DNA of 64,000 nucleotides from Mytilus trossulus (GCF_036588685.1 NC_086376.1:10803911-10867910), one strand, 5' to 3'; counted from the stretch's first letter, positions 1-11,977 are shown. Numbers and translations are program-made. The notes: generated by a model from the letters alone, not told the origin.

Positions 1-1275
1 AAATGGTGTTAAACTTATATTTCTTACTTACTTAATACACGGGTCAGATCCGTTACAAACTCCTTTGATATAATTATTAACTTACTTATAGTACAGGTCA
101 GCTTAGTTACAAATTCTAATCAACTGAATGCAACCAGTGTTATTGCTTCGTAAGTTTATTCATTTAGCCTGAAAATAGTGCACACACCAGCTCTGTTTCA
201 ACTTTCGTGGTTTTAAAAAAGTTAATGCACATGCCTTTATATGTTACAACTTGCCAAATTTTTATAAACTTAATGCGCAGCTTGTTTCCCTACATGGTTA
301 TTTTTAGTCGGGGAATAAACCCTAGTTTGTTTTTTAACGAAACTGTTTATAGCACCCTTAAGCAAAACCTCGTATGCGATTAACAAAAAAATCTCATCTT
401 CTCTGAATCTGTACTTTATAGAATTAAAATGATGTCTTACTTTAAGCATTGCGACCATGAATAGTGAAATTACAGCTCTTTTCTTTTGATGTCGTGTAGT
501 AGTGGCATATTGACCAATTGCAAGTAGTTTAACTGGCATATTTCAAACATTTCCTTTATCACATTTTCATCAGTTTTACAAAGATAAAGAATGAAAACAA
601 ATTGGGTTTCTTTTGAATAAATAGAATAAAAACTATGAAATAAGCATGTATAAAATTACTTTAAACATATTTTGTTCCTAGTATTACATGAACTAAATTA
701 TAGCTGAGTTGAAATAGTGTATTTCTTAGGAATGGAATGGCACTTGTATGTTTTTGACTATAAAAAGTCCCTAACATATAATATAATGAATAAAAAATTA
801 TGTTACACTGATCCGTAGTAAAGGTCAAAGAAGAAAAATCTAAACTTTTCATGGGCAGCTTTTGGTTCCAAATATATATATATGAGCGAATGAATAAAAA
901 TTTCATGACGTGACAAAAAGATGGAAAAAAAACCTCAAAATTTGAACATAGTCTGGTTGACTTATATCTGGTTGCAATGTACACATCTGTTATATTTGCA
1001 TTAATTTTACCAAACTGATGTTTTTAAATTAATGTATACATTTGCCCCCCCCCCCCCCCAAAAAAAAACCCCACCAAACAACCAAAACCCCATAGTTGCC
1101 TTTCAAAACACATGTGAATCTAAAAACAGGGTTTGTTTGCTTTAAATGAGAACATTTGAAAACTCAATTATATCTGCATCAAGCACAAATTATAAAGTTC
1201 ATAACTGGAAAGTGATTAACTATATCCTTATAATGTTTGATAGGTAAGCAGATAGCTGACTTATAAACTAACGTC
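1..1275. other. Upstream flank of copy 1, no gene seen
   Basis: AT-rich sequence ahead of the first recognised exon of transporter copy 1. It contains a C15 run (1045-1059) followed directly by A9 (1060-1068). I see no convincing coding exon; the open frames here are AT-rich and match nothing I recognise. Any promoter or non-coding first exon of copy 1 would be expected in or before this stretch, but no core element could be supported by eye. Confidence 0.5.
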
Positions 1276-1380
1276 ATGGAGAACGATCTTAGTGGAAAAG
1301 AACCATACATAGACACGGTTCCAGTCAAACGCAGACTTGGGTTTTTCAGTGGTGTTTCCATTATTGTTGGCTCATAATTG
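1276..1380 (+). pseudogene. SLC7A9-like: Copy 1 exon 1 (N-terminus, frameshifted)
   Basis: ATG at 1276 with G at -3 and +4. The peptide begins MENDLSGKEPYID and reaches [13 protein letters not shown], aligning with [14 protein letters not shown] (copy 2) and [14 protein letters not shown] (copy 3). The paralogs end VGTIIG and leave one base over; here one base is missing, giving VGS then TAA at 1375-1377. Donor GTAAAG at 1381. Length 105 where 106 would keep frame. Confidence 0.8.
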
Positions 1381-1740
1381 GTAAAGTATTAATCAATCTA
1401 ATACACTGTAAAAGCTTTTTCACAAAAACAATAAAATGTGGATATTTTTTTCAGAGAATTTGTATATTTTGAAACATGTTGTTGTTTGCATACATGTTCA
1501 AAACTAAATTGTCCTGTTAATCATGTTGTATTAATTGGATAAGTTTAATCAAGATTGAGCCATGTAACAGCAGTTAATGAATTCAGAATGACTGCATAGA
1601 CATTTCATGTCTAAACCAGTTAGTTTTAACATTAATGAACCATTGGAAATATATCGTATATTATGGTGAAGGGGAAGGTGTTCCACAGTGTTGAAATTGA
1701 CCTTAATAATTTTAGCTTTTAAATCTTACAATTTTTTCGT

Positions 1741-2200
1741 AGCAATAGTTACTTTCACAGCACTGGGCCGATACATCTGCTAGTGGACTGAGTACCCAAT
1801 GGTATTATCAGCTCAATAGCTAGTAATCCCGTACTGATATGATTTATAACAATCTTTCTTGATTTGTCCGTAAATAAAGTATGGAATTATAGAGAAACTT
1901 ATTAAGGTTTCCGCTCCCTCCATCAAAGTTGACCTTATATTCATTTGACTATTTGTATTTCCTTTCTTCAGCATAAAGCTCTTCAACTGCTTCGGTTCTT
2001 ATACATCCTAGCTTTGAAGTTTCATATACTAGTATTCGGCCTTGATCTTTCGTGTTAAAGGTAAATAACAATAAGCACCTCGGACGCATGCTTTTATAAC
2101 GTGTTGTTTTTAAATTTTAACAGCACTAGATCGATACCTACGCTGGTTGAATGTCAGCCAGTGATGGTAACATCAGGTCAGCCTCAGTAGCGGGAACTGA
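1741..2200. repeat. Decayed copies of a CACTGGGTCGATGCC-type repeat
   Basis: 1752-1860 and 2114-2195 both contain degraded forms of a block that is better preserved at 46719-46815 (CACTGGGTCGATGCC, then CACCAGCCCAGTAGTC). Another degraded copy is at 44255-44345. Confidence 0.5.
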
Positions 2201-2206
2201 CCTGTT

Positions 2207-2642
2207 TTTTAACAATAAAATTGAAAATGGAAATGGGGAATGTATCAAAGAGAAAACAACCCGACCATAGAAAAAACATGATCAGAAGGTCACCAACAGG
2301 TCTTCTATGTAACAAGAAATTCCCGCACCCGAAGGCGTCCTTCAGCTGGCCCCTAAACAAATATATATTAGCTCAGTGATAATGAACGCCATACTAATTT
2401 CCAAATTGTTCACAAGAAAATTAGAATAATACAAGACTAACAAAGACCAAAGGCTCCTGACTTGGGACAGGCGCAAAAATGTGGCGGGGATAACATGTTT
2501 ATGAGATCCCAACCCTCCCCCTATACCTCTAGCCAATGTAGAAAAGTAAACGCATAACAATACTTACATTTAAAATTCAATTCACGAGAAGTCAAAGTCT
2601 GATGTCAGAAGATGTAACCAAAGAAAATAAACAAACCTTCAA
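2207..2642. repeat. Dispersed mussel-type repeat
   Basis: Contains blocks I recall as abundant in Mytilus DNA (ACAACCCGACCATAG, CTCCTGACTTGGGACAGG, CCCTCCCCCTATACCTC). A short piece of the same family recurs at 59880-59960. It lies in intron 1 of copy 1. Confidence 0.6.
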
Positions 2643-3072
2643 ATTTGGAATTGATAAAGAAACTAAGGTTTTCAAATAGCTCAGGCAAAATTGACCATAG
2701 ACAACTGAACAATGAAATAACACGACGGCTGCCGTATACGGTGAAGGAAATGCTAACCCTTCCGGAGAATTATTGATGTAAATATCCTTTGTTTTTTTTG
2801 TAGTCCTTGTTTTCTTCTTGGTTATGTTGTTATTGTCTTGGCTATATTTTTAGATCTTTTAAAATCTTTTTAAAGTTAAAAAAAATCCCATTTGACAATT
2901 CACCAAAGTTATGATGCCTTTGGAACATATAATGTACTCCTATGAAGTAGAAATGAGGTTTTTTTTCAAATATTTGTATTGGTAAAAAACAAAATCGTAT
3001 ATTCTCTTTTTGCATATTAGATATGACTGGAATAAGTGATAATACATTTAATCTATAAGTTTGTTTTCTTAG

Positions 3073-3174
3073 GTTCAGGTATATTCGTATCACCAAAAGG
3101 AGTTTTGGTAAATTCGGGGTCAGTTGGACTATGTCTTATTATATGGTTTGTCTGTGGATTAATTTCGGCACTAG
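3073..3174 (+). pseudogene. SLC7A9-like: Copy 1 exon 2 (TM1 GSGIF motif)
   Basis: 102 bp between acceptor TTCTTAG and donor GTAAGT. It encodes [19 protein letters not shown] and the start of TM2. GSGIF is the unwound TM1 segment that binds the substrate alpha-carboxyl group in the APC fold. Intact, same length as in both paralogs. Confidence 0.93.
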
Positions 3175-3229
3175 GTAAGTATCTATAACTTTATTGTAAA
3201 GTTAAGATATTACATTAGGTAAACCTATA

Positions 3230-3372
3230 AATAAAAAAAGAAAATATTTTATGATTGCCAAAGAGACAAATATCCACAAAAGACCAAAATGACACAGACA
3301 TTAACAACTATAGGTCACCGTACGGCCTTCAACAATGAGCAAAGTCTATACCGCATAGTCAGCTATACAAGG
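3230..3372 (+). repeat. Dispersed repeat with GGTCACCGTACGGCCTTCAA
   Basis: Matches copies at 51955-52200 (same strand) and 50400-50535 (opposite strand); a much diverged copy may be at 37690-37930. It sits just downstream of copy 1 exon 2. Confidence 0.7.
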
Positions 3373-3544
3373 TATATTAAGTATATGACTACATTATAAA
3401 GTTTAAATATTACATTTTAAATTTAAATAATTTCCTGCTACCGTCTTACTTATAAATTGTACATAAGGACAGTCATGAAAGACAATTATTCCAAAAAAAA
3501 TTATCAAAACTTTACTACAATTTATACTTATATATTTTACACTG

Positions 3545-3735
3545 AAAGACAGCATAGTTTCGTTCATAGTTTTTGGTGGGGTTCAATTTGCTTATTCCTT
3601 AGTTTTCTATGTTGTGTCATGTGTACTATTGTTTGTCTGTTTGTCTTTTTAAATTTTAGTCATGGCGTTGTCAGTTTATTTTCGGTTTATGAGTTTGACT
3701 GTTCCTCTGGTCTCTTTCGTTCATCTTTTTCGTTC
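3545..3735 (+). repeat. Dispersed repeat with GTTTGACTGTTCCTCTGGT
   Basis: Shares GTCATGTGTACTATTG, then GCCATGGCGTTGTCAG-like and TTATGAGTTTGACTG blocks with copies at 35795-35985 and 51165-51300. The open frame across it is a by-product of the repeat. Confidence 0.7.
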
Positions 3736-3947
3736 TAATGAATTAAGAACATACTCTTCTCTCTGGCATCGATTAAAAACTATCTGAAGTCATATTGCAA
3801 TCAAAAATGAATGACGAACTGACTAAATTGTAAGTGATTAAACTTTTTATGGGAAAAATCTAATTATCTTACACTTACTTTAATTTTCAATTAGTTATAT
3901 TGTACAATTTCGGCTTTCTCAGGATCAGGAAATATAGAAACCGTTAA

Positions 3948-5152
3948 TGCGGGGTTCACACATTGCCAATTATTGCTCCCGTTTGAGATCAGACAGCGAC
4001 ACGACACCAAAAGTGAAAAAGTCGGATTACTATCCTCAATTATCTGGAATGTCCTATCATTGTCTGAACGCAGTCGTTGAAGTTCGTAACAGATTCCTAC
4101 GGGTCGAGACGTGTCCTAATAGTTCGGCGAAGTACCCCGACAGTTAGGTGCGTCCCGTTCAGCTAGGGTCGCACATTCACGATTTTTAATGCAGTCCTTG
4201 ACAGGACCATTCCCGATTAAAATTTGATTAAAGTCGGATCAAGATCCTATGAATCGTGGATGGAAATTCAAACTTCAATTAAAATTTGTAATTTTTTTTT
4301 TAATCACGACAACAATCAGATATTGTTCAGGAAGCGTCGATATTCAACCGTTTCCAAGCGAATTTATCCCGATAACCCCGTTCTAAATCCGCTTCTAATC
4401 CGATTTGTATCTTTCGCCAGGTAAAATTCGACCGCGTCTGTCACGACTGCGTCCCGATTCTACCGAATGTAATCCATCAGCCATCAGATAGTGACAAGAC
4501 AGTGAACCGACGCTGACAGAAGTTATCCGTTCAAAAACTGTCGGCATACTCGGGATGACCAGGTTCTGTCGGAACGTAATCCTATCACGGTCCGCTCTAT
4601 CGCATTGCAAACGGCTTTGTCTGGTCTCAGTCGTATTTTATTCTGTAATTGTCGGGACTCTGACGTGGGTATCATTGACGAATTTAGAATTAATAACGGG
4701 ACTGTTTCGGAACGGTTTTGGCAAAAACGGTTCGCAATCGACAAGATCTTGATGCAATCTAGACCCAACCGGCAGAAAAAACAGCAAAGAAAAATTTCTC
4801 CAGATCATTCCCGTTCCTCAGGACACCGTCCCGAATACACAGAACACTGTTAGGAACTCGATCCGATATAGCAGAATCTGTCACGACATAGATACGGTTG
4901 TAATCCGACTAGACAAAATCGGCTGAGATTCCCCGATTGTTACGGGACGCACCTAACTGTCGGGGTGCTTTGCCGAACTATTCGGACCCTTCCCGACCAG
5001 TAAGAATCTGTTACGAACTAAAACGACTGCGTTCAGACAATAATAGGACATTCCAGATAATTGAGGATACTAATCCGACTTTTTCACTTTTCGTGTCGTA
5101 TCACTGTCGGATCTCAAACGGGAGCAATAATCGGCAATGTGTGAACCCCGCA
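3948..5152. mobile_element. Inverted-repeat element with TAA target duplication
   Basis: The ends read TGCGGGGTTCACACATTG and its reverse complement. The terminal inverted arms are about 210 bp (3948-4160 and 4945-5152). TAA flanks both sides (3945-3947 and 5153-5155), fitting a 3-bp target duplication of the TWA kind used by PIF/Harbinger elements. It encodes no evident transposase. Its interior is one arm of the overlapping element at 4161-5917. Confidence 0.75.
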
Positions 5153-5917
5153 TAACATTCGGGAAAATTCAACCGATTAAGTCTAGTCGGATTACCATCG
5201 TGCCTATGTCGTGACAGATTCGGCTGTATCGGATCAAAATCCTTACAATGTTCTATGTATTCTGGACGGTGTCCTGTAAAACGGGAATGATCTGGAGAAT
5301 TTTTTCATTTCTGTTTTTCTACCGATTGAGTCCAGATTGCATCCAGATCTTGTCGATTGCGAACCGTTTTTGCCGGAACCGTCCCCAGAACAGTCCAGTT
5401 ATTTAAACGAAATTCGTCAATAATTCCCACGTCAGAGTGTCCCGACAATTACAGAATACAATACGACTGAGATCAGACAAAGCTGATTGCAATGCGATAA
5501 AGCGGACCGTGATAGGATTACGTTCCGACAGTACCTGCTCATCCCAATTATGCCGACAGTTTTCGAACGGATAACTTCCGTCAGCGTCGGTTCACTGTCT
5601 GGTCACTGTCTGATCCCTGTCGGGACGCAGTCGTAACAGACTCGGTCGAATTTTACCTGGCGAAAGATCTAGATTGGATTGGAAGCGGATTGAGAACGGG
5701 ATTGTAGGGATAAATTCGCTTAGAAACAGTTGAATATGGACGCTTCCTGAACATTATCTGATTGTTGTCGTGATTAAATTATTTATTTTACAAATTTAAA
5801 TTAAAGTTTGAATTTTCATCCACGATTAACAGGATCTTGCTCAGACTTTTGACAAATTTTAATCGGGAAAGGTCCTGTCAAGGACGGCAGTAAAAATCGT
5901 GAATGTGTGACCCAGCT
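4161..5917. mobile_element. Second inverted-repeat element interlocked with the first
   Basis: Arms of about 760 bp (4161-4940 and 5157-5917) are inverted copies of each other, starting with GGGTC(A/G)CACATTCACGA near both ends. Between the arms lies the right arm of the 3948-5152 element, so the order is A, B, inverted A, inverted B. GC and CpG are clearly higher than in the surrounding intron. No open frame of note. Confidence 0.75.
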
Positions 5918-6120
5918 TAAACCTATAATATTAACTGACGCCTTTAAGCTCTGAAGATCACTGACTTTTTATTCAGTTGGTATTTAAGATCATCAAACGT
6001 ATCATGAGGACCTCAGTTGAATACTACAAACACACAAACAAACATACAAATACTTTATTTGCCAATCACGGACCAGAATAATTACAATATAAATTTTCAA
6101 ACATAATACAACAAATACAT

Positions 6121-6602
6121 TAACAAGAATGTGTCCAAAGTACACGAATGCCCCACTCGCACTATCATTTTCCATGTTCAATGGACCATGAAATTGGAAA
6201 AAAATCTAATTTGGCATTAAAATTAGAAAGATCATACCATAAGGAACATGTGTACTAAGTTTCATGTTGATTGGACTTCAACTTCACTAAAAACTACCGT
6301 GACCAAAAACTTAAACCTGAAACTCACAATTCCAATTTCTATGTTCAGTGGACCATGATATTGGGGTCAAAAGTCTAATTTGACTTTAAAATAAGAAAGA
6401 TCATATCATAATGAACATGTGTACTAAGTTTAAAGTTAATTGGACTTCAGCTTAATCAAAAACTACCTTGACAAAAAAACTTTAACCTGAAGCGGGACGA
6501 CGGACTAACGAACAGACGGACGAACGAACGAACAGACGGACGAACGGACGCACAGACCAGAAAACATAATGCTCCTCTACTATCGTAGGTGGGGCATAAA
6601 AG
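6121..6602 (+). repeat. Bivalve-type repeat with GACGGACGAACG run
   Basis: Begins TAACAAGAATGTGTCC, contains duplicated sub-blocks around TTCAGTGGACCATGA and GATTGGACTTCAACTTC, a (GACGGACGAACG)-like run at 6495-6550, and ends TGGGGCATAAAA. A second copy with the same limits is at 17822-18314. Confidence 0.75.
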
Positions 6603-6743
6603 TATGATAAACAAAGTATGTAACACAATTATTTTTGATTTAATCGATTTAACATATACTTTCACAGTAAATGAAATAAGTAATTTGTAACAATACCAAA
6701 AATGATCATACACAAGATAAATGAAAATAATGTTTTCGTTCAG

Positions 6744-6983
6744 GTGCAGTGATTTATGCAGAACTAGGATTGCTAATACCAAGATCCGGTGGTGACTTTA
6801 ACTATCTATTGAACGTATTTGGGACGTTTCCAGCATTCATGTTCGCATGGTGCCAGTTTTTAATTATGCCATCATCCTCAGCTGTATTGAGTTTAACTCT
6901 AGCTGAATATTTCTCAAAAGTTATATTCGATGATTGTGGACCAAATAATCTGATTCTGAAACTGTTTGCCTGTGCAGTAATTA
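6744..6983 (+). pseudogene. SLC7A9-like: Copy 1 exon 3 (TM2-TM4, heavy-chain Cys)
   Basis: 240 bp, acceptor GTTCAG, donor GTATGT. It reads [19 protein letters not shown] and onward to FDDCGPNN. The Cys in DCGP lies in the second extracellular loop at the place of the heavy-chain disulfide Cys of this family. The frame is intact in this exon. Confidence 0.93.
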
Positions 6984-7062
6984 GTATGTACAGTGAAGTA
7001 TACACGTATAGGTAGTTTAACTAAACAAATTTAAGAATAGTCTCGGTTTACCAAGAAATTAA

Positions 7063-7280
7063 TAATAGTTATCAAAGGTACCAGGATTATTATTTAGTAC
7101 GCCAGACGCGCGTTTCGTCTACATAAGACTCATCAGTGACGCTCAAATCAAAATAATTATAAAGCCAAACAAGTAAAAAGTTGCAGAGCATTGAGGATCC
7201 AAAATTCCAAAAAGTTGTGCCAAATACGGCTAAGGTAATCTATGACTGGGATATGAAAATCCTTAGTTTTTCGAAAAATT
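7063..7280 (+). repeat. CpG-rich dispersed repeat (GCGCGTTTCGTCTAC family)
   Basis: Starts AGTTATCAAAGGTACCAGG, continues GACGCGCGTTTCGTCTAC, ACTCATCAGTGACGCTC and ends near TTTTTCGAAAAATT. The same start and order occur at 12393-12590 and 52258-52486, inverted at 46855-47072, and partly at 21592-21775. It lies just after copy 1 exon 3. Confidence 0.8.
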
Positions 7281-7889
7281 AAAATAATAATAAACACATT
7301 ACAGGCCTTTGCAACAAAGCATTGGACACACTCTAGGCCATACAAGAGGATACTTTATGTGTTGCTGTTAATATTTATATAAGATCAAAATTGGTCATTA
7401 ATGAGACAGAAAAAAGAAAATTGTAATTACTACAACTTATTAATATGTGCTTTTAAGCATTTAATTATATATCGATAGAAATTAAAAAAATAGTTTATTG
7501 TTTTTGTTTTTTTTTTATCTCAAGGCATAATTTGTCCTTCCATTATACCAATCGGCCAAATCTCAGTTTTCTAGTAATATCAAAACTATTTCTTCGCATG
7601 AACAACTGGTGAAATATTACATCGAATTGCTTGTGAAAAGTTTTAAGCACAAAACAGGTGCATTATTTAATGAAACAATGTTTACTGGTGAATTTCAATA
7701 AATGACTTTGAACTCAAATAATCAGACGCACAAGTTGAAAAAAAACCTGAATGTGAAAACTTCTATCATAAAGACTTAGTGTTATGAATTGTTCTCAGCA
7801 TTGTTTGCTTTTTACTTAAAATTGTAACGAAGAGAACTCGCCATGAAAGCACAATATACTCTGGCAAATGGAAAATTGAAATAACTCAA

Positions 7890-8045
7890 CAATTTGAAAA
7901 TGCCTGTATCAAGTTAGGAATATCACAGTTGTTGTCCATTCGTTTGGTGTGTTATATCATTTGATTTCGCCGTTTTATTAGGGACTTTCTGTGTTGAATT
8001 TTTCTTGGAGTTCAGTATTTTTTGTGATTTTATGTTTTTCAAACG
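7890..8045 (+). repeat. Dispersed repeat with TTCGTTTGGTGTGT
   Basis: Contains GTTGTCCATTCGTTTGGTG and GGAGTTCAGTATTTTTTGTG. Related copies are at 12706-12870, 14985-15095 and, inverted, 55140-55275. The open frame starting at 8005 joins this repeat to exon 4 of copy 1. Confidence 0.7.
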
Positions 8046-8179
8046 AACAGAAAAAAAATTACACACAAGAAAACATGTATGGCCTAAAATGATCACAACA
8101 TTTAAAATAAAACAAGTCTTAAAAATAATCAAAGAAAGAAAAGTCGTGTTTGCACATTTCAATTTATTTTATATTGCAG

Positions 8180-8305
8180 TAAGCACAGGAATAATAAACT
8201 GTATCAGTGTAAAACTATCAGCAAGAATACATATACTGTTTACGGCTTTAAAAGTTGCTGGATTACTTATGATAATTATTGGAGGCTTAATCAATATCTT
8301 CAAAG
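8180..8305 (+). pseudogene. SLC7A9-like: Copy 1 exon 4
   Basis: 126 bp after acceptor ATTGCAG, donor GTAGAA. It encodes STGIINCISVKLSARIHILF and the following membrane span, matching [14 protein letters not shown] in copy 2. Intact. A mussel-type repeat ends about 135 bp upstream. Confidence 0.9.
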
Positions 8306-8504
8306 GTAGAAACTATTTCGTTAAATTAAACTATGAGGTGCAGGGTTATGTTGGAAGAAGAACTGTTGGAGTACAATGAAGGATTGACATATTGAGATGT
8401 TATTCGATAAACATGATTTTTTTATACCTATCTTTTTATAAAACAACACTCAGATATATGTTATTGATTATAGAATTAAGTGTTACTGACAGACATATAT
8501 GAAG

Positions 8505-8850
8505 GCAAAACCCCACTTTTTTCGTTTCTGTGTGTGATGCATTTTAACGTTGAGTCGTTTGTGTTTTCTCTTATTTTTGAGATATTGAGATAAGACGTGG
8601 CACGGTACTTGTCTATCCCAAATTCATGTATTTGGTTTTCATGTTATATTTGTTATTCTCGTGGTGTTTTGTCTGATGCTTGGTCCGTTTCTGTGTGTGT
8701 TGCGTTTCGGTGTTGTGTCGTTGTTCTCCTCTTATATTTAATGCGTTTCCCTCGGTTTTAGTTTGTTACCCCGATTTTGTTTTTTGTCCATGGATTTATG
8801 AGTTTTGAACAGCGGTATACTACTGTTGCCTTTATTAACGTCAAAAACAC
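8505..8850 (+). repeat. Dispersed repeat ending GAACAGCGGTATACTACTG
   Basis: Shares CGTTGTTCTCCTCTTATA, TGCGTTTCCCTCGGTTTTAG and GAACAGCGGTATACTACTG with copies at 33475-33668, 53062-53260 and 56143-56258 (all inverted) and a degraded direct copy at 33990-34155. Confidence 0.75.
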
Positions 8851-9065
8851 AGTTGAAGAGTTATACTGTTAAATATGGAAATTAGGAGATGTGATTAGAT
8901 TGCCAAATTCGGTAGACTGTTTTCTTTTTTAATTCACTCTTTTCACTCTTTGAAAAGTGAAACAGGTGTTCATTTTTTATAAGTAACTCAAGTTAAGGCA
9001 GCATTCAAATAAATGAAAGTAAAACTTCAATAACAGTCCTGAGAAATAAAATTGTTCACTTGTAG

Positions 9066-9165
9066 GTGAGTTTGGAAGTATGTCGTCATGATTTGAAGGA
9101 AGTTCCACCAATCCTACCAGTATCGCCATGGCAATCTACAGTGGGTTATTTACATATGGCGGATG
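9066..9165 (+). pseudogene. SLC7A9-like: Copy 1 exon 5 with in-frame stop
   Basis: 100 bp, acceptor TTGTAG, donor GTGAGA. The end reads SIAMAIYSGLFTYGGW, matching [16 protein letters not shown] in copy 2. TGA at 9089-9091 replaces the Gly codon of TGF(E/D)G in the paralogs, so the frame is closed although the splice sites are fine. Confidence 0.9.
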
Positions 9166-10156
9166 GTGAGAACATTCTTATTCAACATCAATCAACAACG
9201 TTGCCGTTTAAAATTTGATGAATATTGGCAACTTTTTATCTCTTTATAGTACTTATGGTATCTCTTTTACGGAGGTCATATATAATCAACTTGTTTTTAA
9301 TATATGTGTACCCATCTTAGTGCTCCGAATTACTTAAAAAACAGATATATTGAAATTTCACTCGCATATTTATATTGTTCCTTTAAAATGGTACATTTAT
9401 ATAATTACCGAGGTCAAGAATGCGTTTTTTTTTAAATTCCGGAGTCATCAATATTAAGTTTAAGTGGATGATTTTACCGGTAATTTCAGAAACAGTGGTT
9501 TTTAAGACAGAAAAAAATATATGACAATATATATTTCTTTTTATTTCTCTATATTACCTTCATTCTCTACTGCTTGAATATTTTATAAGTAAACAATCCA
9601 TAAATAACAAAGTAAATATATATCAATTATATGTGGTCCATCCCTTTTAAAGTTTACTTACTTACTAAATTAATGCGATTAATGACAGGTGAAATCAAAA
9701 GGTTTGCAGTTTACTTTGTCTTCTATCAATGAAGATATAGAATTTTATTTTCTCAACGGTTCCTAGAATAACGTAAGTTAAAATCAATGCAGAATACCAC
9801 TTCTCGATCTATCATATTGGCATACTAGATGAGGAAAAGCCCGTAAAAAGCCGGTTAACTAGACGAGTATAAGCCCGTAAACAGTCATGGCACACGAAAA
9901 CATTTTATGCTTCGTAGCAAAACACAGTTATCGGATAAAAAAAAAGTTAAAGTAAACAATATGACCCTACAAAGTCTTATATTATAAAGCTTAGGAAAAC
10001 ATCACGCAATGAATAATACCGAATCATTGCATCAACATACCTAATCATGAGATCATAGATATGCACCGTATAAGTAAATATCAAAAACACTTACATGCAT
10101 TTTATATCAGTCTTTGCCTTTTTATATTTAAAAAAACGTTGAATTTCATATTGTAG

Positions 10157-10201
10157 GCAAAACTTAAATAATGTGTTGGAGGAACTAGACAACCCTAAAA
10201 G
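10157..10201 (+). pseudogene. SLC7A9-like: Copy 1 exon 6 (45-bp microexon)
   Basis: A 45-bp exon, acceptor TTGTAG, donor GTAAGA, encoding QNLNNVLEELDNPK with split Trp and Arg codons. It corresponds to [14 protein letters not shown] in copy 2 and [14 protein letters not shown] in copy 3. Without it the flanking exons would join to a spurious stop. Confidence 0.9.
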
Positions 10202-10826
10202 GTAAGAAATAAGACAATGTTGATATTCTACTTTCACCGAAAGACAGCGATCAATATACACTTAATTGTATACATTCTTCCTGTTATTGTGAAATTGTAT
10301 CGAAAATGAAATGTTAAATAAATACTTTGACTATGTACATAAATCTAAAATTTATGATGTGTTTTTTTTTATTTTTTCATTAAAAAAAAAAAATCCTTAC
10401 AACAAAATATTTTGGTAAAAAAATGATAATTTTGACATTGTAATTATGCAGTTATGACCTAGACCTAGTTAGATAACTCTAAAAGGGTTGAAAGATTTAT
10501 GAAAAATATGATCTATTTAAGAGATTGGAAAATATTGCTCTTTATATACAAAACATACCACATAGGAAATCAAATCACAGGTCAAAAGAATAACAACACC
10601 ATGGCCAAAGCATAAACAGTTTCTGGCTACGAAAGATAGACCATCATGATATCCATGGCTATTTGTGACATATTTTCCGTAATGATCAACCATGTGTTCT
10701 TCGCGCTAAACTTTGAAGAAATAATTTCATCTTTTATGAGCTCCCCATGTTAGCAGCAACACTTTATCAAAGAAGGCATGACAGGAAACAGAAAACATTG
10801 ATGTCTAAAAGCTGATTATATACATA

Positions 10827-10980
10827 GACAAGAACTGTTTAGTGTCTTTTTAAACAAATAAGCTGTATTTTTACGAGGCTAGGAAACAAGGTGTATGCGA
10901 GCTTTTAGCGATTTACTACACCTGTTTCGAGCCGAGTACACATACAGCTGATATTTAAAGACACTAAATAGTTATTGTCT
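10827..10980. mobile_element. Small inverted-repeat element (MITE-like)
   Basis: Arms 10827-10868 and 10942-10980 pair: AGACAAGAACTGTTTAGTGT on the left against AGACAATAACTATTTAGTGT on the complementary strand at the right, with AGCTGTAT/ATACAGCT further in. About 154 bp, no coding capacity. It lies between copy 1 exons 6 and 7. Confidence 0.6.
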
Positions 10981-11741
10981 TCATCCTGCAATTAATTCTG
11001 TATACTATTTGTATTTGAAACCCCTTGATGCCCGTGTAATAATACGATAAAGTAATCACACATTCAGCCGAAGACGGGTTCGCAAACAAAACGAATATCG
11101 AATGGTCAACAATAATACATCGCTCAAGGTGAATATTTAAATTTTTTAACATAACAACTAATTTCCACATTAAAAACAAATAACAAAAAATTGCTTAATT
11201 TGAACCAGGAGTGTACGAGTTGTCCTACGCTTCAGACTCGACATTCACTAAGTATGCATGCTGAAATTGACATGGTCGTTTTTGTAACACAATCATACAC
11301 ATTTAAGTTTTAAAATCGATAGTTGTCATTGTAGAAAAGACTGCTGTTCATGTGTATGTTATCAGAAAATTGGTGATATTCAATTTCTTATTGCTCTAAA
11401 GAAATGTTTGAAAACAAACACAACGTATAAAAGAAATAGTTAATTCGCAATTTTAAAATACGTCATTGGGATGCAATACACATTCGGAGGTCACGCAGGT
11501 TCATACAATACTCAGTCCGGCAGTGGGCGGAGTCTTAAAGCGATATCTGTTGGGCTGTATCTGTATAGTAGAACACCCAATTGCAAATAAAAGAATTATT
11601 ATTATTTTGCTAGTACAATAAAGATTTAAACGCAATAAATATCGTACTTATATTCACTAGTACATGTATGTTATTAAAATAGAAACACAGTATACTGATA
11701 GCATTGACGTTTTTCACAATTTATACATAATTTATTTTCAG

Positions 11742-11864
11742 AAATTTGCCATTATGTGTGATAACATCAATAACACTCGTGACCGTGATCTATGCACTCG
11801 TCAACATATCCTACTTTTCTGTATTATCAAAAGATGAAGAATATCATCATGGGCAGTGGCAGTG
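11742..11864 (+). pseudogene. SLC7A9-like: Copy 1 exon 7 (frameshifted)
   Basis: 123 bp versus 124 in the paralogs. It begins NLPLCVITSITLVTVIYALV and ends with the equivalent of WAVA after a 1-base loss around 11846-11851, where the paralogs read SSWAVA. Acceptor TTTTCAG, donor GTAAAT. Confidence 0.88.
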
Positions 11865-11977
11865 GTAAATACAAAACATAAAAATTGTAAAAGGAAACAT
11901 GTTAAAAATACATTTTTATCCCTTCAAAAACTGAAAATGTCTATTGATTTCATGATAATTTCATAGTCAGTAGTACA

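Noticed and set aside
6456..6782. A minus-strand open frame with a Ser-Val-Arg-rich periodic part.
   Set aside because: The periodicity comes from the GACGGACGAACG tetranucleotide run of a dispersed repeat; the rest is intron.
9160..11745. An apparent TGA created by joining copy 1 exon 5 to exon 7.
   Set aside because: A 45-bp microexon at 10157-10201 lies between them, is present in all three copies, and restores the Trp and Arg codons at the junctions. The stop was an artefact of missing that exon.
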